Shown here: piece after piece, positions 47,601-59,950 of the stretch
How the letters are laid out: every line of letters starts with the position of its first letter
Position numbering within the stretch: position 1 is the stretch's first letter
Source: Icerya purchasi
Taxonomy: Eukaryota; Arthropoda; Insecta; Hemiptera; Monophlebidae
DNA length: 64,000 bases
Reading direction: 5' to 3'
Assembly (NCBI GenBank): GCA_039619475.1
Contig: CM077115.1
Span: forward strand, 399,252,557-399,316,556
The notes under the pieces: model-generated
What the model saw: only the letters and a program-made list of their open reading frames with translations
Database searches by the model: none
What the model was told of the DNA's origin: nothing
Translations under genes and position numbers: made by a program

Positions 47601-48419
47601 CACGCAATGCTTAAAAGAAAGAAAAGAAAACATCACAGATAACTACTTCATTCGAATAAAGAAAATGAAGAACTAAACGAATAATATACATAGATGATTG
47701 AAGAAAATTTGACGAATCGGGAATCGGAAATTAGGTTGGCCGGAGAAATAAAGGAGCAACTGTTACAACAGGAAAAGTGCAAATCTTACTAAAATATCAG
47801 ATGTAGAATCTTTTTAAAGATCAAAGAATAGGTGGGGGAAAGAATGAAAAGAAAAACAAGAAGCAACAATTTAAGTTAAAGAATTTCATTTGGTTGAGAA
47901 TCCACTGCACACATACGGTAGGAAGGACGAATGAGAGAGCGTATGCGAAAAATAACAAAATGGTAGGAATAAACTGCAAAGGAGAGAACGCCATTCGCGG
48001 AGTCAAAAATAATCAAATTGGTGAGAAAAATGCGATTAAATAAAAATGATGAAAAGATGGCCACTAATTCGTAACGATGGAAGGACGAAAAGATTCTAAA
48101 AAGACAAACTTAAAAACATATAAAAACTTACAATTATTATTTTCTTTATATATTTTAAAATAGTAATTTTATAATCGATTTATTTATTCCATTTAAAAAC
48201 ACAATCGACTTTTAATATCGTTATTTATTTTTATATTTACCTTAACATTAACTTCAGTTATTCTAAGTTTTCCGAACCTAGTCGGCAATTTTAATAATAA
48301 ACAGTTTTTATATGTTTTGCGTTTGTTACGATTTATATTTAATATAAGATTGAATACATATAAAAGTTTTATAAAGCTCATTGCGAAACAACAGATTCTA
48401 AAAAGAGTTGAAAATCTGA
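47601..48419. other. Unassigned
   Basis: No gene recognised. The purine-rich plus strand could hide another antisense LINE piece, but I could not align it. Confidence 0.35.
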
Positions 48420-48900
48420 AAAGATAAACTATAACAGGCTCGCAATCAGTCGAAGTGAAGCTACGTGAGAGGAAAATAAAAAATCGATATATTCACTTAA
48501 TTAGAGCTTTGAAAAAGAATCTGAATTACGAAAAGCGAAGAAATACTTCGGGAAAAGGTAAATATCGGTAAAACTGAAGAAAAACAGGCAGGATTATTAC
48601 AGGAAACTGGCCGAAATAAACCGAGACGAAGAGAAATCACCGGTTCTTGGAAATGGAAAGTCCGGATTGGATAGGAGCTGAGGGCACGAAAGAAGTTTAA
48701 CGAGGAAATAATTTAGATTTACGAGCAACCCCGGTAGTGACGTGCCGGATTTAGCAAGAATCGCTGAAATTGGGGAAGATCAAGACAAAGTCAAAGATGA
48801 AAATTTCGCATTACATCTAATTCAGGAAGACCGGACTTGGTAACACTGTCGTACGTAAACGGGTCAAATTTGGAACGAACGATGGCTTCTCTATATAAAA
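48420..48900 (-). pseudogene. Family A LINE, linker between RT and RNase H (copy A12)
   Basis: At the nucleotide level this stretch lines up with 50380-50690: GTTCTTGGAAATGGAAAG versus GTTCCTAGAAATGGAAAG, GATTTAGCAAGAATCGCTGA versus GATTCGGCAAGGACTGCTGG, then a matching block ending in a CGGGACTT-like motif. It is therefore the same antisense portion of family A, between thumb and RNase H. No long frame remains. Confidence 0.5.
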
Positions 48901-49089
48901 ACGTAGAAATCACCATCACTAGCGATAGGACTTACACTTATAACATGCCAAGATGGCATTAATGCGGATCGATCGAACGTTGTAGTACAGGAATTTCACG
49001 TTTAACTGGTAAACCATTTCCGAGTTATTAAATTCGATTTCCTGATTTCTAATTAGCATTCCTCCATGAGTTATACGGATATAGTTAAC
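48901..49089. other. Spacer between opposed family A pieces
   Basis: No feature recognised; the LINE boundaries on either side are approximate. Confidence 0.3.
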
Positions 49090-50000
49090 AAGACTATTCC
49101 GTGATCACTCTTTAATTTTTACTGACGAATCGAAGAGCCCGAGCGGAGTTGGGGCGGCATTCTTGTGCCCTCAGTTCTTTCATTCTCGGTCCTTTAGACT
49201 TCCGTCCTTTTGTTCTTTCTTTACTACAGAATCTGTTGCCATTCTACAAGCCATTATTTATATTTCCTCCTCTGCAAGTCCTTCCAAATTCCTTATTGTT
49301 TCTGATTCTTCAAGTGTTCTTCTAGCGCTATCTCCACCTTCCCTTTCTCCTTCCACTGATGTTATTCTTCTTTTTATTCGTTCTCTTGTTCACGATCTAT
49401 CCTCATCGACGTCTACCCAGATTGACTTTCTTTGGATTCCGGGACATTCAGGCATTGATGGAAATGTAGCCGTCGACCTCCTTGCTAAAGCTGCTGTTTC
49501 CAATGGGAATTTTATTAGTAGGGTTCCAGCACACAATATTCTTCTTCCAACTATATCCTGCCATCTTAGGCACTCTGTTTATGTTTCTCTTTTCGCTAAT
49601 CCTAATTCCTTTTATCTCTTGATTAACCCCCTGTTCCTTCTTCTCGTCTTTAGTTCTATGATTAACCCAGTTTGCGTCCGTCCATAATTAATACATTATC
49701 TCGCCTCCGTTTCTCGCATAGTCTCCTTCCTTCTTCACTAAATCGCTATTCCTTGGGGCTCCATCTCATAATTATCCATTGGATCCTGAAGGTTCCCCCA
49801 GTATATGTTTGTGATGCGAATAACGTGCTCTTCGAGTGCTCCGGTTTATCTCGCGAGCGTGAGTTACTTTATTGTCATCTTTTAAAGCTTGGTCTTCCTG
49901 CTCCTTTCAACGCCTCTTATGTTCTTTCTCTACCTACTATCTCTGTTGTTCCTGTCCTAGGGGTGTTCCTTGATTCCATTGTCGACAGAATAAAAATAAA
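49090..50000 (+). pseudogene. Family A LINE, complete RNase H and C-terminus (copy A6)
   Basis: The plus frame reads RDHSLIFTDESKSPSGVGAA (first Asp), SFFTTESVAILQAIIYISSS (Glu), FLIVSDSSSVLLALSPP (Asp), IDFLWIPGHSGIDGN and VAVDLLAKAA (last Asp), so all four RNase H acidic positions are present. A frameshift near 49650-49690 leads to LSRLRFSHSLLPSSLNRYSL, CDANNVLFECSGLSRERELL and the end SIVDRIKIK. It is very close to copy A4 (19738-20565) but extends further 5' and lacks the 3' UTR and poly(A). Immediately after the codons for the C-terminus the sequence switches to an antisense family A copy. Confidence 0.85.
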
Positions 50001-50004
50001 AGGT

Positions 50005-51460
50005 GATTGGAGGAAATGAAAATAATGGAACGTAGGATAGTCATTAATACGTTTATGGATATGGAACACAAAAGGAGGCAAGCGAAAAGATTCTGAAAAG
50101 CCAAAATCTGGAAGGATAAAGGAGGCACCGACACCATCCAGCTTCTTCGAACTATCTGTAAACACGGTTGCATTCCAAGGAAATTGAGAATTGATAATAC
50201 TGTGGAATTCCTGTCTAATTAGGGCCTGCGGAAGAAACTTGGAGAGCGTAGGTACAGTAAACATATTTGGAGAATGGCAGAGATCGGCGAAATTAAAATT
50301 GAAATAAGAGAGATTAACAAAGGACATTATGTACGGACAAAGCGAACTAAGCCGAAGAGAGATGAGAGATAGAACGAGAATTTTCCAAAGTACGAAACGC
50401 CAGTTCCTAGAAATGGAAAGATAGGAATGGATGAGAGTAGACGGCGTGAGTGGAAGACGCTTAGTAAAAAAACGATAGCCCAAATAAGATCTGCGAGAAA
50501 GGGGTAGTGTATTAGATTCGGCAAGGACTGCTGGAATTGGAGGGGATTTAAAAGCACCGAGAAATAGGTTAAGAATTGTTGATTACATCCAATTTAAAGA
50601 GTCGGGACTTACAATTAGAGGCACAATCGTAGAGAAATGAACAGTATTCAAATTTTGAGCCGATGATAGATTTATATAGAGAAATAAGAATATAAGGATC
50701 ATCACCCAATTTGGTTGGAGATAGGACCTTCAGCAAGTTTAGCCCTTTAGTTGCTCAAGAGTACGGAGAACCCCGACTGTGAAGGAAGATACCAAGATAA
50801 CAAAAACAATTAACACGAGAAAAAAGTACATTTGATAGGGATAGATAGACAGAAGCAGGATTATAAGATCGCAGATTAAGTACAACATAACAAGATTTAG
50901 TAGAAGAACTAGAAAGATTAATTGAGGAAAGGGAATGATCCAGCACAGAAAGAGACGAATTAAGTGTTTCACTGGCTAATATAATATCATGAGATGAGGC
51001 ATAAAGTAGGATATCATCAGCAAAGAATAAAGACGAAGAGTTTAGAGGAAGAGAACAGTGTTAGTGTATAATTTAAAAAAGAGTAGGACTGAGGGGGAAA
51101 CCTTGGGGAAGACCTCGGAAAACCGTTCTCGAAGTTTCAAAAGATAGAGCAGAGAAGTGGAAAGAACAGTTCAGCGTGAGATGGATAATAAAAGAAGTAA
51201 ACTGCATTGGAACGTTAATTGTCATCTTGTCTTTTAGAGTGGGTAAATGAACATTATCAAAGGCACAGGATACATCGATGAAGGAAGCCAAAGTATAATG
51301 TTTTTGGATAAAGCATTGGTAGATATAGGAAACAAAAAGACATTAATACAATCGGAGGGACCAATACCAGACCGAAATCCAAACATGTTGCTAGGAAATA
51401 CATTGTTATGTTCAACTCCTTCTTCTTTCTGTTCTATTTTCTTAAACGAAATTGCCACTA
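50005..51460 (-). pseudogene. Family A LINE, RT through early RNase H (copy A7)
   Basis: Minus-strand frames give, in order: NMFGFRSGIGPSDCINVF, FIDVSCAFDNVHLPTLKDKM (palm motif A), FRGLPQGFPLSPTLF (motif B), SSLFFADDILLYASSHDI (motif C with FADD intact), STKSCYVVLNLRSYNPAS, CFCYLGIFLHS (thumb) and FPWNATVFTDSSKKLDGVGA (first strand of RNase H). RNase H breaks off around the SSN..LFLF block where it meets copy A6. This is the best RT of family A in the window, though several frameshifts are present. Confidence 0.82.
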
Positions 51461-51469
51461 ATTTGACTT

Positions 51470-52126
51470 TCTTCCAATTTTTCGATTATTTCCAATTCAT
51501 TCTCTCCTTCCTGATCATTCCTGTGATTTTATTGTTCCCTATATATATATATCACTTATTCATATTCTTTAATCCATACGATTTACATTTACTATGGGTT
51601 TCTAGCCATGCATCCTTGATAATGAAGTGGCTGATTGTTTGGCATTCAGGTTTTCGCTTCTTGCCGTTTTCTTTTCTAGGATAATCCCGCTATGTGAAAT
51701 TCAAATTTTGGTCGGATATTTACGCTTCTCCCTTTTTCTAATAATTATTAATTTTTTATCTGTTCAACCTACTCTTCCTACTTATCCATGCGTACTTTTG
51801 TTTCTTTCATTCCGCTGTTCTGTATTTTTCTCTTGCATTCTTAAGCCATAGCCGGTGTTATCTTCTTCTCATTTTCGCTTTTTATTAGCTTTCTTCTCAC
51901 ATTTTCATCTCCCCGTTTAAAAGAAAGCATTTGTTTACGACGCAAATCATGTGTTTATTGGGTGTTCAATTTTTTCTGTTGAACGCTCAGCTCTGTATTC
52001 CAGTTTGCCGAGACTTCCCTCTTATTAACGATATCCGATCGCGTTAAAATATAATTGACTCATTCTTTTTCTAATCGTTTTCGGGTAAAAGTTCCCGGTT
52101 GATGAAAACGGAAAAAAAAAAAAAAA
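51470..52126 (+). pseudogene. Family A LINE, late RNase H to poly(A) (copy A8)
   Basis: DLHLLWVSSHAS and, in a shifted frame, DNEVADCLAF represent the W.PSH.G..GNE.AD block of RNase H. Further on VYDANHVFIGCSIFSVERSA matches the Cys/His region and ISDRVKI ends at TAA 52052-52054. The 3' UTR has a perfect 7-bp stem, CGTTTTC (52076-52082) with GAAAACG (52104-52110), followed by an A run (52112-52126). It begins where the antisense copy A7 ends. Confidence 0.75.
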
Positions 52127-54079
52127 GACAAGAATCTAAATTTTCCATATGAAAAGTCGAATTTGGCCTAGAACATTAGGCCGATAGAGCGACAGCGAAA
52201 TTTTCATCGAGTGGTACAATAGGCGATAATCTGTCGGCTTTCTAGCGGTCGGCAAAAAAAGCTCTTTTAAATTTCTTTCGACCGTAACGACTCGGACAAA
52301 ATCCGTTTAAGAAGGTCTCCGAAGCGCCGCAAAAAGTCTCTGCCGGTAATACTATTTCAACGCTGTCAAGCTATCCGAAAACTTTACCGTATCCGATACA
52401 ATCGATAAAAAACAAAAACCGAAATTCGCGTATCGCAGCCTAAAGTCGATCAAATATCCTCGTCGTATCGCAGCTACTTGCAGAGACGCTTTCTCTGAAA
52501 AAGTACATGAACGTCAGTGTCAGAACTAGCTTTCTTAAGAAACAAAGAAGGTCACTTCACATCTGTTACACTTGTTAGTGCAGAATTTATTTGCTTTTTC
52601 TCTTTTCTCAATTTTTCAACGCAGCACTACTGTTGATTGCGGATACAATCGTTCTTTAAAAATCTTCAGATATTTTGTGAAGGCTATCTCGTCAAAATGC
52701 ACCTCTCTAGCTTAATTTTCTTTCATTATCAAAACAATGCGAAGCAAAGTTATTATATTATTTACGGTTATAATCGATTTTTTAAAAATCTTCATATTTT
52801 TGCAAGGCTATCGTCATCTGCTCAAGTTAACTCTGCTGCACAATTTATACAACGAGCATAATAATTTGTTGAATTTAATTAAATTTCGAAGTCTAACGGG
52901 GAGAGCGGAGGGTTAACTTGACGCCACTATAAGGGTAAAGATGTAAAATGATTTGAGTACTGTGACAAGCTAACAGTTTTAATCGAAACGTTTGTCAAGA
53001 CAACAAAAAAAACGGATCTTCTATCAGCGAGGTTAACGTTAACGTAACGCACACGGTGACCCAACCTGTCGCCAGGTAAATGTAAAACCATTTTACAATT
53101 TTAAAACCGTTTTAGTTTGCTTATTATCATTCATCACTGTGACGTCAATTTAATTTACACAGGTAAAGTTAAATATAACGTTAAACGGTTCGATTAAATC
53201 GCTGGATTTGTCATTCGGTGTAATTAAAACCGTCGCGTTCGACTCTGGCTTAAGAATGTTAAATATTGTCCTTATCATATATATCATCGCACTCTCGATT
53301 TCAGTCAGGGACAATGTCTTCGAAGAACTTTCGCAGACTTGATTTTGATTTAGAGCATTCACACTCTACATCACACTCTACTATAAAAACAGCGCACATG
53401 TTCTACTGTATCAATGTCGTTTGATAAAAATGAACCAATGGCGCATTAAAGGGTTTCCATTAAGAAAAATACAAACTTTTTCCGTTAACACCAACCAAAC
53501 TTTTCACGGCCTACATAAAGCGATTAAGGCAAGTGTTCCCTTTCACATAAAACTAAATTTTCATATTTCAAAGATACATAAGAGCGGCACATCAAAAACG
53601 ACCCTTAACAAGTCGTCATATTAACACGTCAAAATAATACGATTTTAAATACAATGGTAAACATCTCAGAATTGAACAGGAATTATTATTATATTACAAA
53701 AACGTTTGTTTTTTTTTGGTGCGCCATTTATATAGACATTATTACAAAATAACAACTTATTCTAATCTAATTAAAATCGAATACGACTACACACCGAGGA
53801 TAAAAATGAAGCAAATATTGGAACAACTGAACAGTGAGGGAACGTGAGAATAAAAAAAAGCACGGCAGGGAGACGAAATATTAACTCTAAAAGGATTATT
53901 TGAGTACAAGAAAAATCGTTCGTGAGATAACGAAGTACACATCAAAAGTCAGAGAAAAACGGTAGCGAAAGGAGGGAAACAAACTATGACCGAAACGCAA
54001 CCTGCACAGTGAGACTATTACGGATCGTTAGAACGAAGGGAAGAAAGACAACCATGTTTTCTGGGGAGGCGTAGGTCCA
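52127..54079. other. Unassigned
   Basis: No gene recognised. Two short frames (53150-53362 minus; 53421-53624 plus) have no motifs. Confidence 0.4.
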
Positions 54080-55227
54080 ATAGTTGAATGGAAGGAGCTA
54101 CGCGGTTGCAGAGAAAATAAGCATAAGTATCTGCCCAAAGCGCTTAAAATGAAAGTGTTTCAAGAGAGCAATAATGCCATGCGCCAGAAAACTATTAATT
54201 GCATTAACGTTTTGTGTAGCATTATGAACAAGTAAATCATCACTCTCATTACCTTCTATGCCGGAATGGCTGGGAATCAACAGAAAATCAACCTGTATGG
54301 AATTAGATCTAGATAAATCGGCAATAACTAGGCGAATGTGAAGGATGGTTGAATCAAAGAATGGAGTAGGATGTGTTGAACAGATGGATTCCCAGACACC
54401 CCTGGAGTCCAAGATTATCAGAAGATTGTTGGTTTTGAATGTGGAAGAAATAAAAAGAAAATCACGGAAAATTGCAAACGATTCGACACGGAACAGTAAG
54501 GAAAAGTTTGAAGGGAGTTCGTAATAATTTTGAAAAGGAATTAAGATGGACGTTTCTACTCCATGGGCACCTTTAGACCCGTCAGTAAAGATGGCCAAAT
54601 GAAAAACAAAGAGGAGTTGTATCATATTTTAAAATTCATTATTTGCTCAGGAAGAAGCAAGGAGCTTTATACTATAATAAATAATATGCTGAGAAAAGAT
54701 GAGTAGCCTTCGAGAAATATAGGACAAAAATGGAATTTTAGTGGGGAGAAGCGCCATTTATACAGTACGCATCTACAAGAATGGAGGAGATAGAAAGAAG
54801 AAAAGGGAAGTCATTTCGTTAGGAATCTATATCCGTGAAAGGATCTTCGTAGGGATCGACGAAGAATATGTGAGTCCCCGTGGATAGCTGTAATGAGAGT
54901 ACACTTTAAGGCTCCTCTAAGCAAAGACATAAACGTGAATTTTGAATGCGATCCAGTTTAATGAGCAGATTTTTGAAGGCGCTCCCATAAATAAAAGCGC
55001 CATAGTCTAATTTAAAGCGAGTAATATTATTATAATGAGTAATCAGAACGCTTGGATCGCCACCACATTCCGTAGGCACAAGGGATTTAAGTTAACTCAA
55101 TTTTTAAATATTAGAAGTCTGTAGATAATTAATGCGTTCCGAATATGTCGACTATTAAGATAAAATCCCAAGATAACAGAATGAATTAACTCTAAAGGAA
55201 CTAAGCAGTTATTCAAGGATACGTTAA

Positions 55228-55391
55228 GTAAAGTAAAGTAAGTCCTATACCCTTGACAGGGTGTCGGGGGTTGTAACGTTAAGATTCACAATGTACTAAG
55301 CCTAATGGATCTAAAGAGAATAGTGGGGCCAGTTCCTTTCTCTCGGCCGCCTTTACTTTTCCAGATTTCTCTAGCACCCAGTCATTTCCAT
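55228..55391 (-). repeat. Repeat R inserted in LINE copy A9
   Basis: The plus strand starts (GTAAA)n then AAGTCCTATACCCTTGACAG and continues through CCTAATGGATCT, GCCAGTTCCTTTCT, CGCCTTTACTTTTCCAGATT and TCTAGCACCCAGTCATTT. It matches copy 2 over its whole length. The LINE coding sequence resumes on both sides (RPYNLLN and VSLNNC). TTAA lies at both edges (55224-55227, 55392-55395), a possible short target duplication. Confidence 0.8.
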
Positions 55392-55499
55392 TTAATAAAT
55401 TATATGGACGCTAAGTTAAAAGTAAGCAAGCAGATTTAGTAGAAGAAACAGAAAGATGAATATTGGCGAAGGAGTTCTGTAGTTGATTCAGTAAGCTAT

Positions 55500-55623
55500 T
55501 TTTTTATTTTCTTTAGTAACATAAAGTAAGGAAGAATACAAAACAACTCACACAACGGGCATACTTGCTCTGTGAAACCCAAAAACTTATTTTATATATA
55601 TATATATAAAAAAAAAAAAAAAA
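55500..55623 (+). repeat. A-type LINE 3' end inserted in LINE copy A9
   Basis: ACGGGCATACTTGCTCTGTG and AAACCC, followed by (TA)n and a 15-nt A run, match the ending at 15840-15919 and, more loosely, the end of A4. It interrupts copy A9 just after the codons for FADDT. It has no coding part. Confidence 0.65.
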
Positions 55624-56110
55624 GTATCATCAGCAAAGGACAAGGGCAAGGAAAAGGAATTGATAGGAACGGAGGCTACTTCGAGTGTATAGATATTAAA
55701 AAGTGTGGGGCTCAAACAAGATCCCTGCGGTAACCCACGATAAACTCTTCTTGTAGTAGAGTAAGGAGTTCAAACGATTTTTTAAAAGATGAAGAATTAT
55801 AGAAATAAACTGTGAAGTAATGTTAGAGGACGACATCTTACTTTATAATAAAGGAAGGTGGATGTTATCAAAAGCTGAAGACATGATACTTTTTACGTAA
55901 AAATGATTTATGTACATCGAATATGAGTGAACATTGGCAGTCACAAAAAGTTCTATCTGGGCGTAAACCAAATATGTTGTTAGGGGGTAATTCCTTATTT
56001 TCTAACTACCATATGAGCCGTCTATTTTACACGATTTTGAAAAGTTTTCTTAGACACAAAGCAAGAGCCATAGGACAAAGAAAATATGTAATTTTTTTTA
56101 ACAATAGGGA

Positions 56111-56465
56111 TAATGATGAAAGAGTTCGAAGAAGGAAAGAGAGAACCAGATCTGTAACTTTTAAAGTATCTGCCTGTAGATGACTCGACATACTCTACTT
56201 AACTTTATCATTATATTTCCGAACCGCCCTATTCTGGTTAACTGACGTCTCACTGCCAACAAATACTCCCGCGTGCGTCGCAATTCTTTTACATAATTTT
56301 GATTAATTTGCTTACTGACTTCGCGATATTAATTACGCAAGTCGGAGCGCGGCCTTAGCTGCGGAATCTGACTATTCGTTCCCGGTTACTGCTACGTGTT
56401 GAGAGACAAAAATCTGACCTAACGAAAAGTGCCCTTTTTATTTCGTAACCGTAAAGGACTTTTCT
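56111..56465. other. Unassigned
   Basis: No gene recognised. The 5' edge of copy A9 may reach somewhat into this stretch. Confidence 0.35.
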
Positions 56466-56830
56466 TCTTTTTTTTTTTTTTTTTTTTAATTAAGCTCACC
56501 TAATAATAATAATATTGACCCAGCACTACAGTTTGAGAAATCATCAGTAAGGAAATAAACCAGAATTTAATACGATTACGAATTGAGGAAAGGAAGGAGA
56601 CAATTGCAGGAATTTTATAGGAGATAATACAGGGAAAGAAAAGATGATGAAAGCGTATATGGAATAGGAAGAGAAAGGCTTAAGAGCTGAACGTAAAAGC
56701 AAGAACGCTCAGCGAAAAAAGCAGAATATTCGGGAAAAATATATGATTGGCACCGCAAATTAAACTGCGCAAGTGCAATTTGCAATAAGGGCGTACACTT
56801 CAGCCAAGAGGAAAACAAGACATGTATCTA
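56466..56830 (-). pseudogene. Family A LINE, C-terminal copy with poly(A) (copy A10)
   Basis: The minus strand reads AFFAERSCFYVQLLSLSLPI and, in the next frame, IPAIVSFLSSIRNRIKF, equivalent to LSRARELLYCHLLKLGLPAP and FLDSIVDRIKI of copy A4. GCTGGGTCAATATT in the 3' UTR resembles the family's terminal signature. The A tail is the T run at 56466-56487. Upstream domains are missing. Confidence 0.65.
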
Positions 56831-57084
56831 TAACAATAATTCCATAAATTTTCTCTTCGGAGCAGTGAGAAAGTCTTCCGCTTGAATAGCTTCATCTCAT
56901 ATGCGCGGTTGACTGAAAGGGATCAGAAAGATCTAGCTCTTAATAAATGATCTTTGTGAGAAATTCTTTCTGCGATTACCCGAGTCACCATGTTAACTGA
57001 AGGAACAAAACACTTATTTATCAGCAGTCAGCCTTCTTTGAATTACCACGAATTCCAGGAATTCGATATTTCGGTAAAATTTCG

Positions 57085-59310
57085 TGAACTCATCAGCGAG
57101 ATGAAGGATGCCTTTGAGCTCCATTTTGCAAATGTACCTTCCTCGTTATCTTAAATACCATCCTTTCTTAAACGCAGAATAAGGGCAAAACAGCATACTA
57201 CGAGGATATCCATTTTCGTCATTCAAAAAGAAACGTACAATAATCCTTTTTCAATGTCTGGACTGAATTTCTAATTCAATAATAAACTGAAAAACGGTAC
57301 ATCTGGACCCGACTCCATTCACCTTTTTATGCTCAAGTACTTACCTGATTCTGCTAAACCACTACTCCTCAATATACGAGTATATGTAACAAAATTTGGT
57401 TAACATCATTCAACCCAACTACTTGAAAATTATTTGTTCTGACCGTTTCAATTCTTAAATCCGTCAAAGATCCCTTTGTATTTCTCAAAATTTCAGACCG
57501 ATTTACTTAATTTCTTTAATCTCTAAAGTAATAGAAAAAATGGTAAATAGACAATTTTCCTTTCTTCTAGGTCTTCAAATAGTCTTCCCTCAATACAGAC
57601 CGGCGGCCGAAGCTTGAGCTTAGAGAGACAAATACTTCAAGTCCAGAATAGGTCACCAGCTCTCTATACATTCTTTCTTAACACAGATAAAATCTCTTCG
57701 ATCGCATATGGCGATATAAAGTGCTCACGAAGCTGAAAAACGCCGGTATGTAACATGGGCGACCATAGAGCGAACTATACATCAAACAAACCGACTCAAG
57801 TAAAAATCGGCTCGCCACTATCGTCTCCTTTTCTTATAAAAAATGGTATTCCTCAAAGTGGTCCACTAAGCGTAACAATATTTATCCTCTATGTAAATGA
57901 TATTGCGAAATGTTACAGCCTGACTATTTATCGACGATCTTAATTTATCCCTTTCACTGAACTTTCTACGCTACATCCATTCTTCAATCCACAGTAAGTA
58001 GGCTTATTCATGGACTGAAAATAGCGGCCTTTCTTTTTTTCCAGATAAAACTCACTCTACGAAATTCCACGAATCGTTTGCTAAATGCAAACCCCAACTT
58101 CTCTACCTTCTCCTAAACGATTTGCCCCTTCCATTCGCATACTCAGTTAAATTTTTAGGCTTAAATTTTGACTCAGACTTCACACGGATTCTTCCCATTT
58201 CTGATATCAAGCACAAATGCTATAAATCCCTTTCGATTTTAAAATATTTATTAAATTACAAATATAATATTAACGCTAAAGCGATGTATTTTTCAGATAT
58301 AAAATCCGTAAAACAGATCTATAACGCTGCCATAAGAATTATCCTTGGAACGTATCGAACATCCTCTTTGGGTGTCTACATTCTAACAGGCGTACCTTTG
58401 ATATTCGCGATATTTTTAATTTCTATATTTCCCGCGCCCCCATCTACACAATTATCTCGAATAAAAATTGTTTTCAATGAACACCATTCTTTCCCCTTTT
58501 TCTCACAATAATTCATTACCCAATATTCGTTATTGCCTCGCTGCAAAGAATATCAAGTACAGGGCTGATCCATTAGTTTTCCCGAAAGAACCACCATAGA
58601 GGAACAACCCTCATTGGTAGTATATTTATCGTTTTTTGTTTGTTTTTTGTTGGTGGGTAAGGGGGGGGGGGATTATATGCAAGACAACCGATCGGCCATA
58701 TATTTATCGTTATTGCACGCGCGCACATCGGATAACGAAGAACATCCAATTCTACGGAGAATAATGGAGAAAATAAAAACGTACACGCTCCACAAACACG
58801 TATAGTCAGATGGAACCAAAGCGGATACCCCAAAGGCGATCTTATTCCCACATCATGCGCCTATATAACCCCAGGCGAAGTTCAGGCTGCATTACTACAT
58901 AATTACTGTTCAGTGCTTGGAACTGAATTATATGGAATTCTTCATAGTTCGGAAGCTTGCCTGTTAGGTGAATCTAGTAAAAAGCAATATCTAATTATTA
59001 CAGGTTCTCTGGATTCAGGTCATTATATCCAGGTACTGGTCGCAACAGGTTCTTTAATATGAAACATAATACTAATCTGAAACACAGGCAAGATTTCTCT
59101 CGGTCCTGGTACATGCGGGAATGCCCGCAAACGAATATGCGGACTTGGTGGCCAAAGCAACACTATCCTCACTTAAGCCGCCTCATGCCCCGTTTCCAAA
59201 AATAGTCTTTTTTTTCTGTACAGAAGCAACCCGCACGGATTAACCATTTTAGTGCGTCTAACTTCGGCCAAGACCGATGGCGCGCCCAGGGTAAGGAAAA
59301 AAAAGGAAAA
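57085..59310 (+). pseudogene. I-group LINE with RT and RNase H (family C)
   Basis: The plus strand reads EMKDAFELHFANVPSSL, NGTSGPDSIHLFMLKYLPDS, RPIYLISLISKVIEKMVNRQ, SPFLIKNGIPQSGPLSVTIF with YVNDI (motif B region, 57820-57902), VKFLGLNFDSDF (thumb, 58150) and IYNAAIRIILGTYRTSSLGV. After a linker, RNase H appears as SDGTKADTP (58807), a block with TELYGILHSSEACLL, YLIITGSLDS and VHAGMPANEYADLVAKATL (about 59110-59170). The expected Asp of SDSL is Gly in this reading (TGSL), and motif C is not readable. Residues and frame changes indicate a long-dead element. It differs clearly from family A. Confidence 0.8.
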
Positions 59311-59950
59311 TAACTTTGGCGGACTTCACGACCACCCTAGAAAAAATAAACAAAAAAAAATCTTTTGTTTTGATTTTTTTTTTTGTTTGGAATTATCGAT
59401 TCGCTTTCGTTCATTTAGTAATTCATAACACCATAGCGTCAGCATGGAATTACTCCCTATCCTTGTACTTTTTTATTTATTTATTTAAAATTAAAATATT
59501 ATCGACGCAACATCTGTTTCTGTCAATCATTCTCTTATCAATTTTTTTTTTTTTTTCTTTACAAATCCGGAAGTTTATTTTCCAATCATTCCAATAAACA
59601 AACATTATTTTTTTTTTTTTTTCTTTTGGCCTGAACAATATAAATTCATTTGGCCAGCAAGCTAACGTTCAGATCATACTAAATTCACGGAAACAAAACG
59701 AAATAAAAAAAAAAGAAAAAGTAAGAAGACATTTTCTTGTTTTTATCTAATTATTTAAACCTTACTTATACTACTGGCTAATCAGTATAAAGGAAGTAAC
59801 TTCGTCCTGCAATATGGCCGCAACTGCAGAGCAGCGCCCACAATGCTCGATGAAATAAGCTCGATAATCAACAATAACGCCAATATAAATGGAGTAATCA
59901 TCACTCCGCCCAGAGTAGACAAAATAAAATTAAAAAAAAAAAAAAAAAAA
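59311..59950. other. Unassigned, ending in poly(A)
   Basis: An open stretch at about 59776-59935 (YKGSNFVLQYGRNCRAAP, then ISSIINNNANINGVIITPP) runs into an 18-nt A run at 59933-59950. It could be the end of an unknown retroelement, but I cannot align it to the LINEs here. T runs and a TTTA-rich stretch precede it. Confidence 0.3.

Larger units (their letters stand above)
54080..56110 (-). pseudogene. Family A LINE, RT and RNase H, invaded twice (copy A9)
   Basis: Read on the minus strand: LPPNNIFGLRPDRTFCDC, AFDNIHLPSL (motif A), VYRGLPQGSCLSPTLFNIYT (motif B) and LSFADDT (motif C) at about 55625-55960. Then STKSACLLL and RPYNLLN, LGFYLNSRHI, FKLDYGAFIYGSAFKNLLIK (54950-55020), and a complete RNase H frame at 54098-54625 with FTDGSKGAHG (Asp), FRVESFAIFRDFLFIS (Glu), NLLIILDSRGVWES (Asp), FLLIPSHSGIEGNESDDLL (last Asp). 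Two insertions interrupt the RT: an A-type 3' end at 55500-55623 and repeat R at 55228-55391. It is the longest family A copy here and diverged from A4/A6, so probably an older subfamily. Confidence 0.82.

Noticed and set aside
47821..48064. Minus-strand hydrophobic frames that might be another family A fragment.
   Set aside because: The purine-rich strand bias is similar, but I could not align any block in order with the family.
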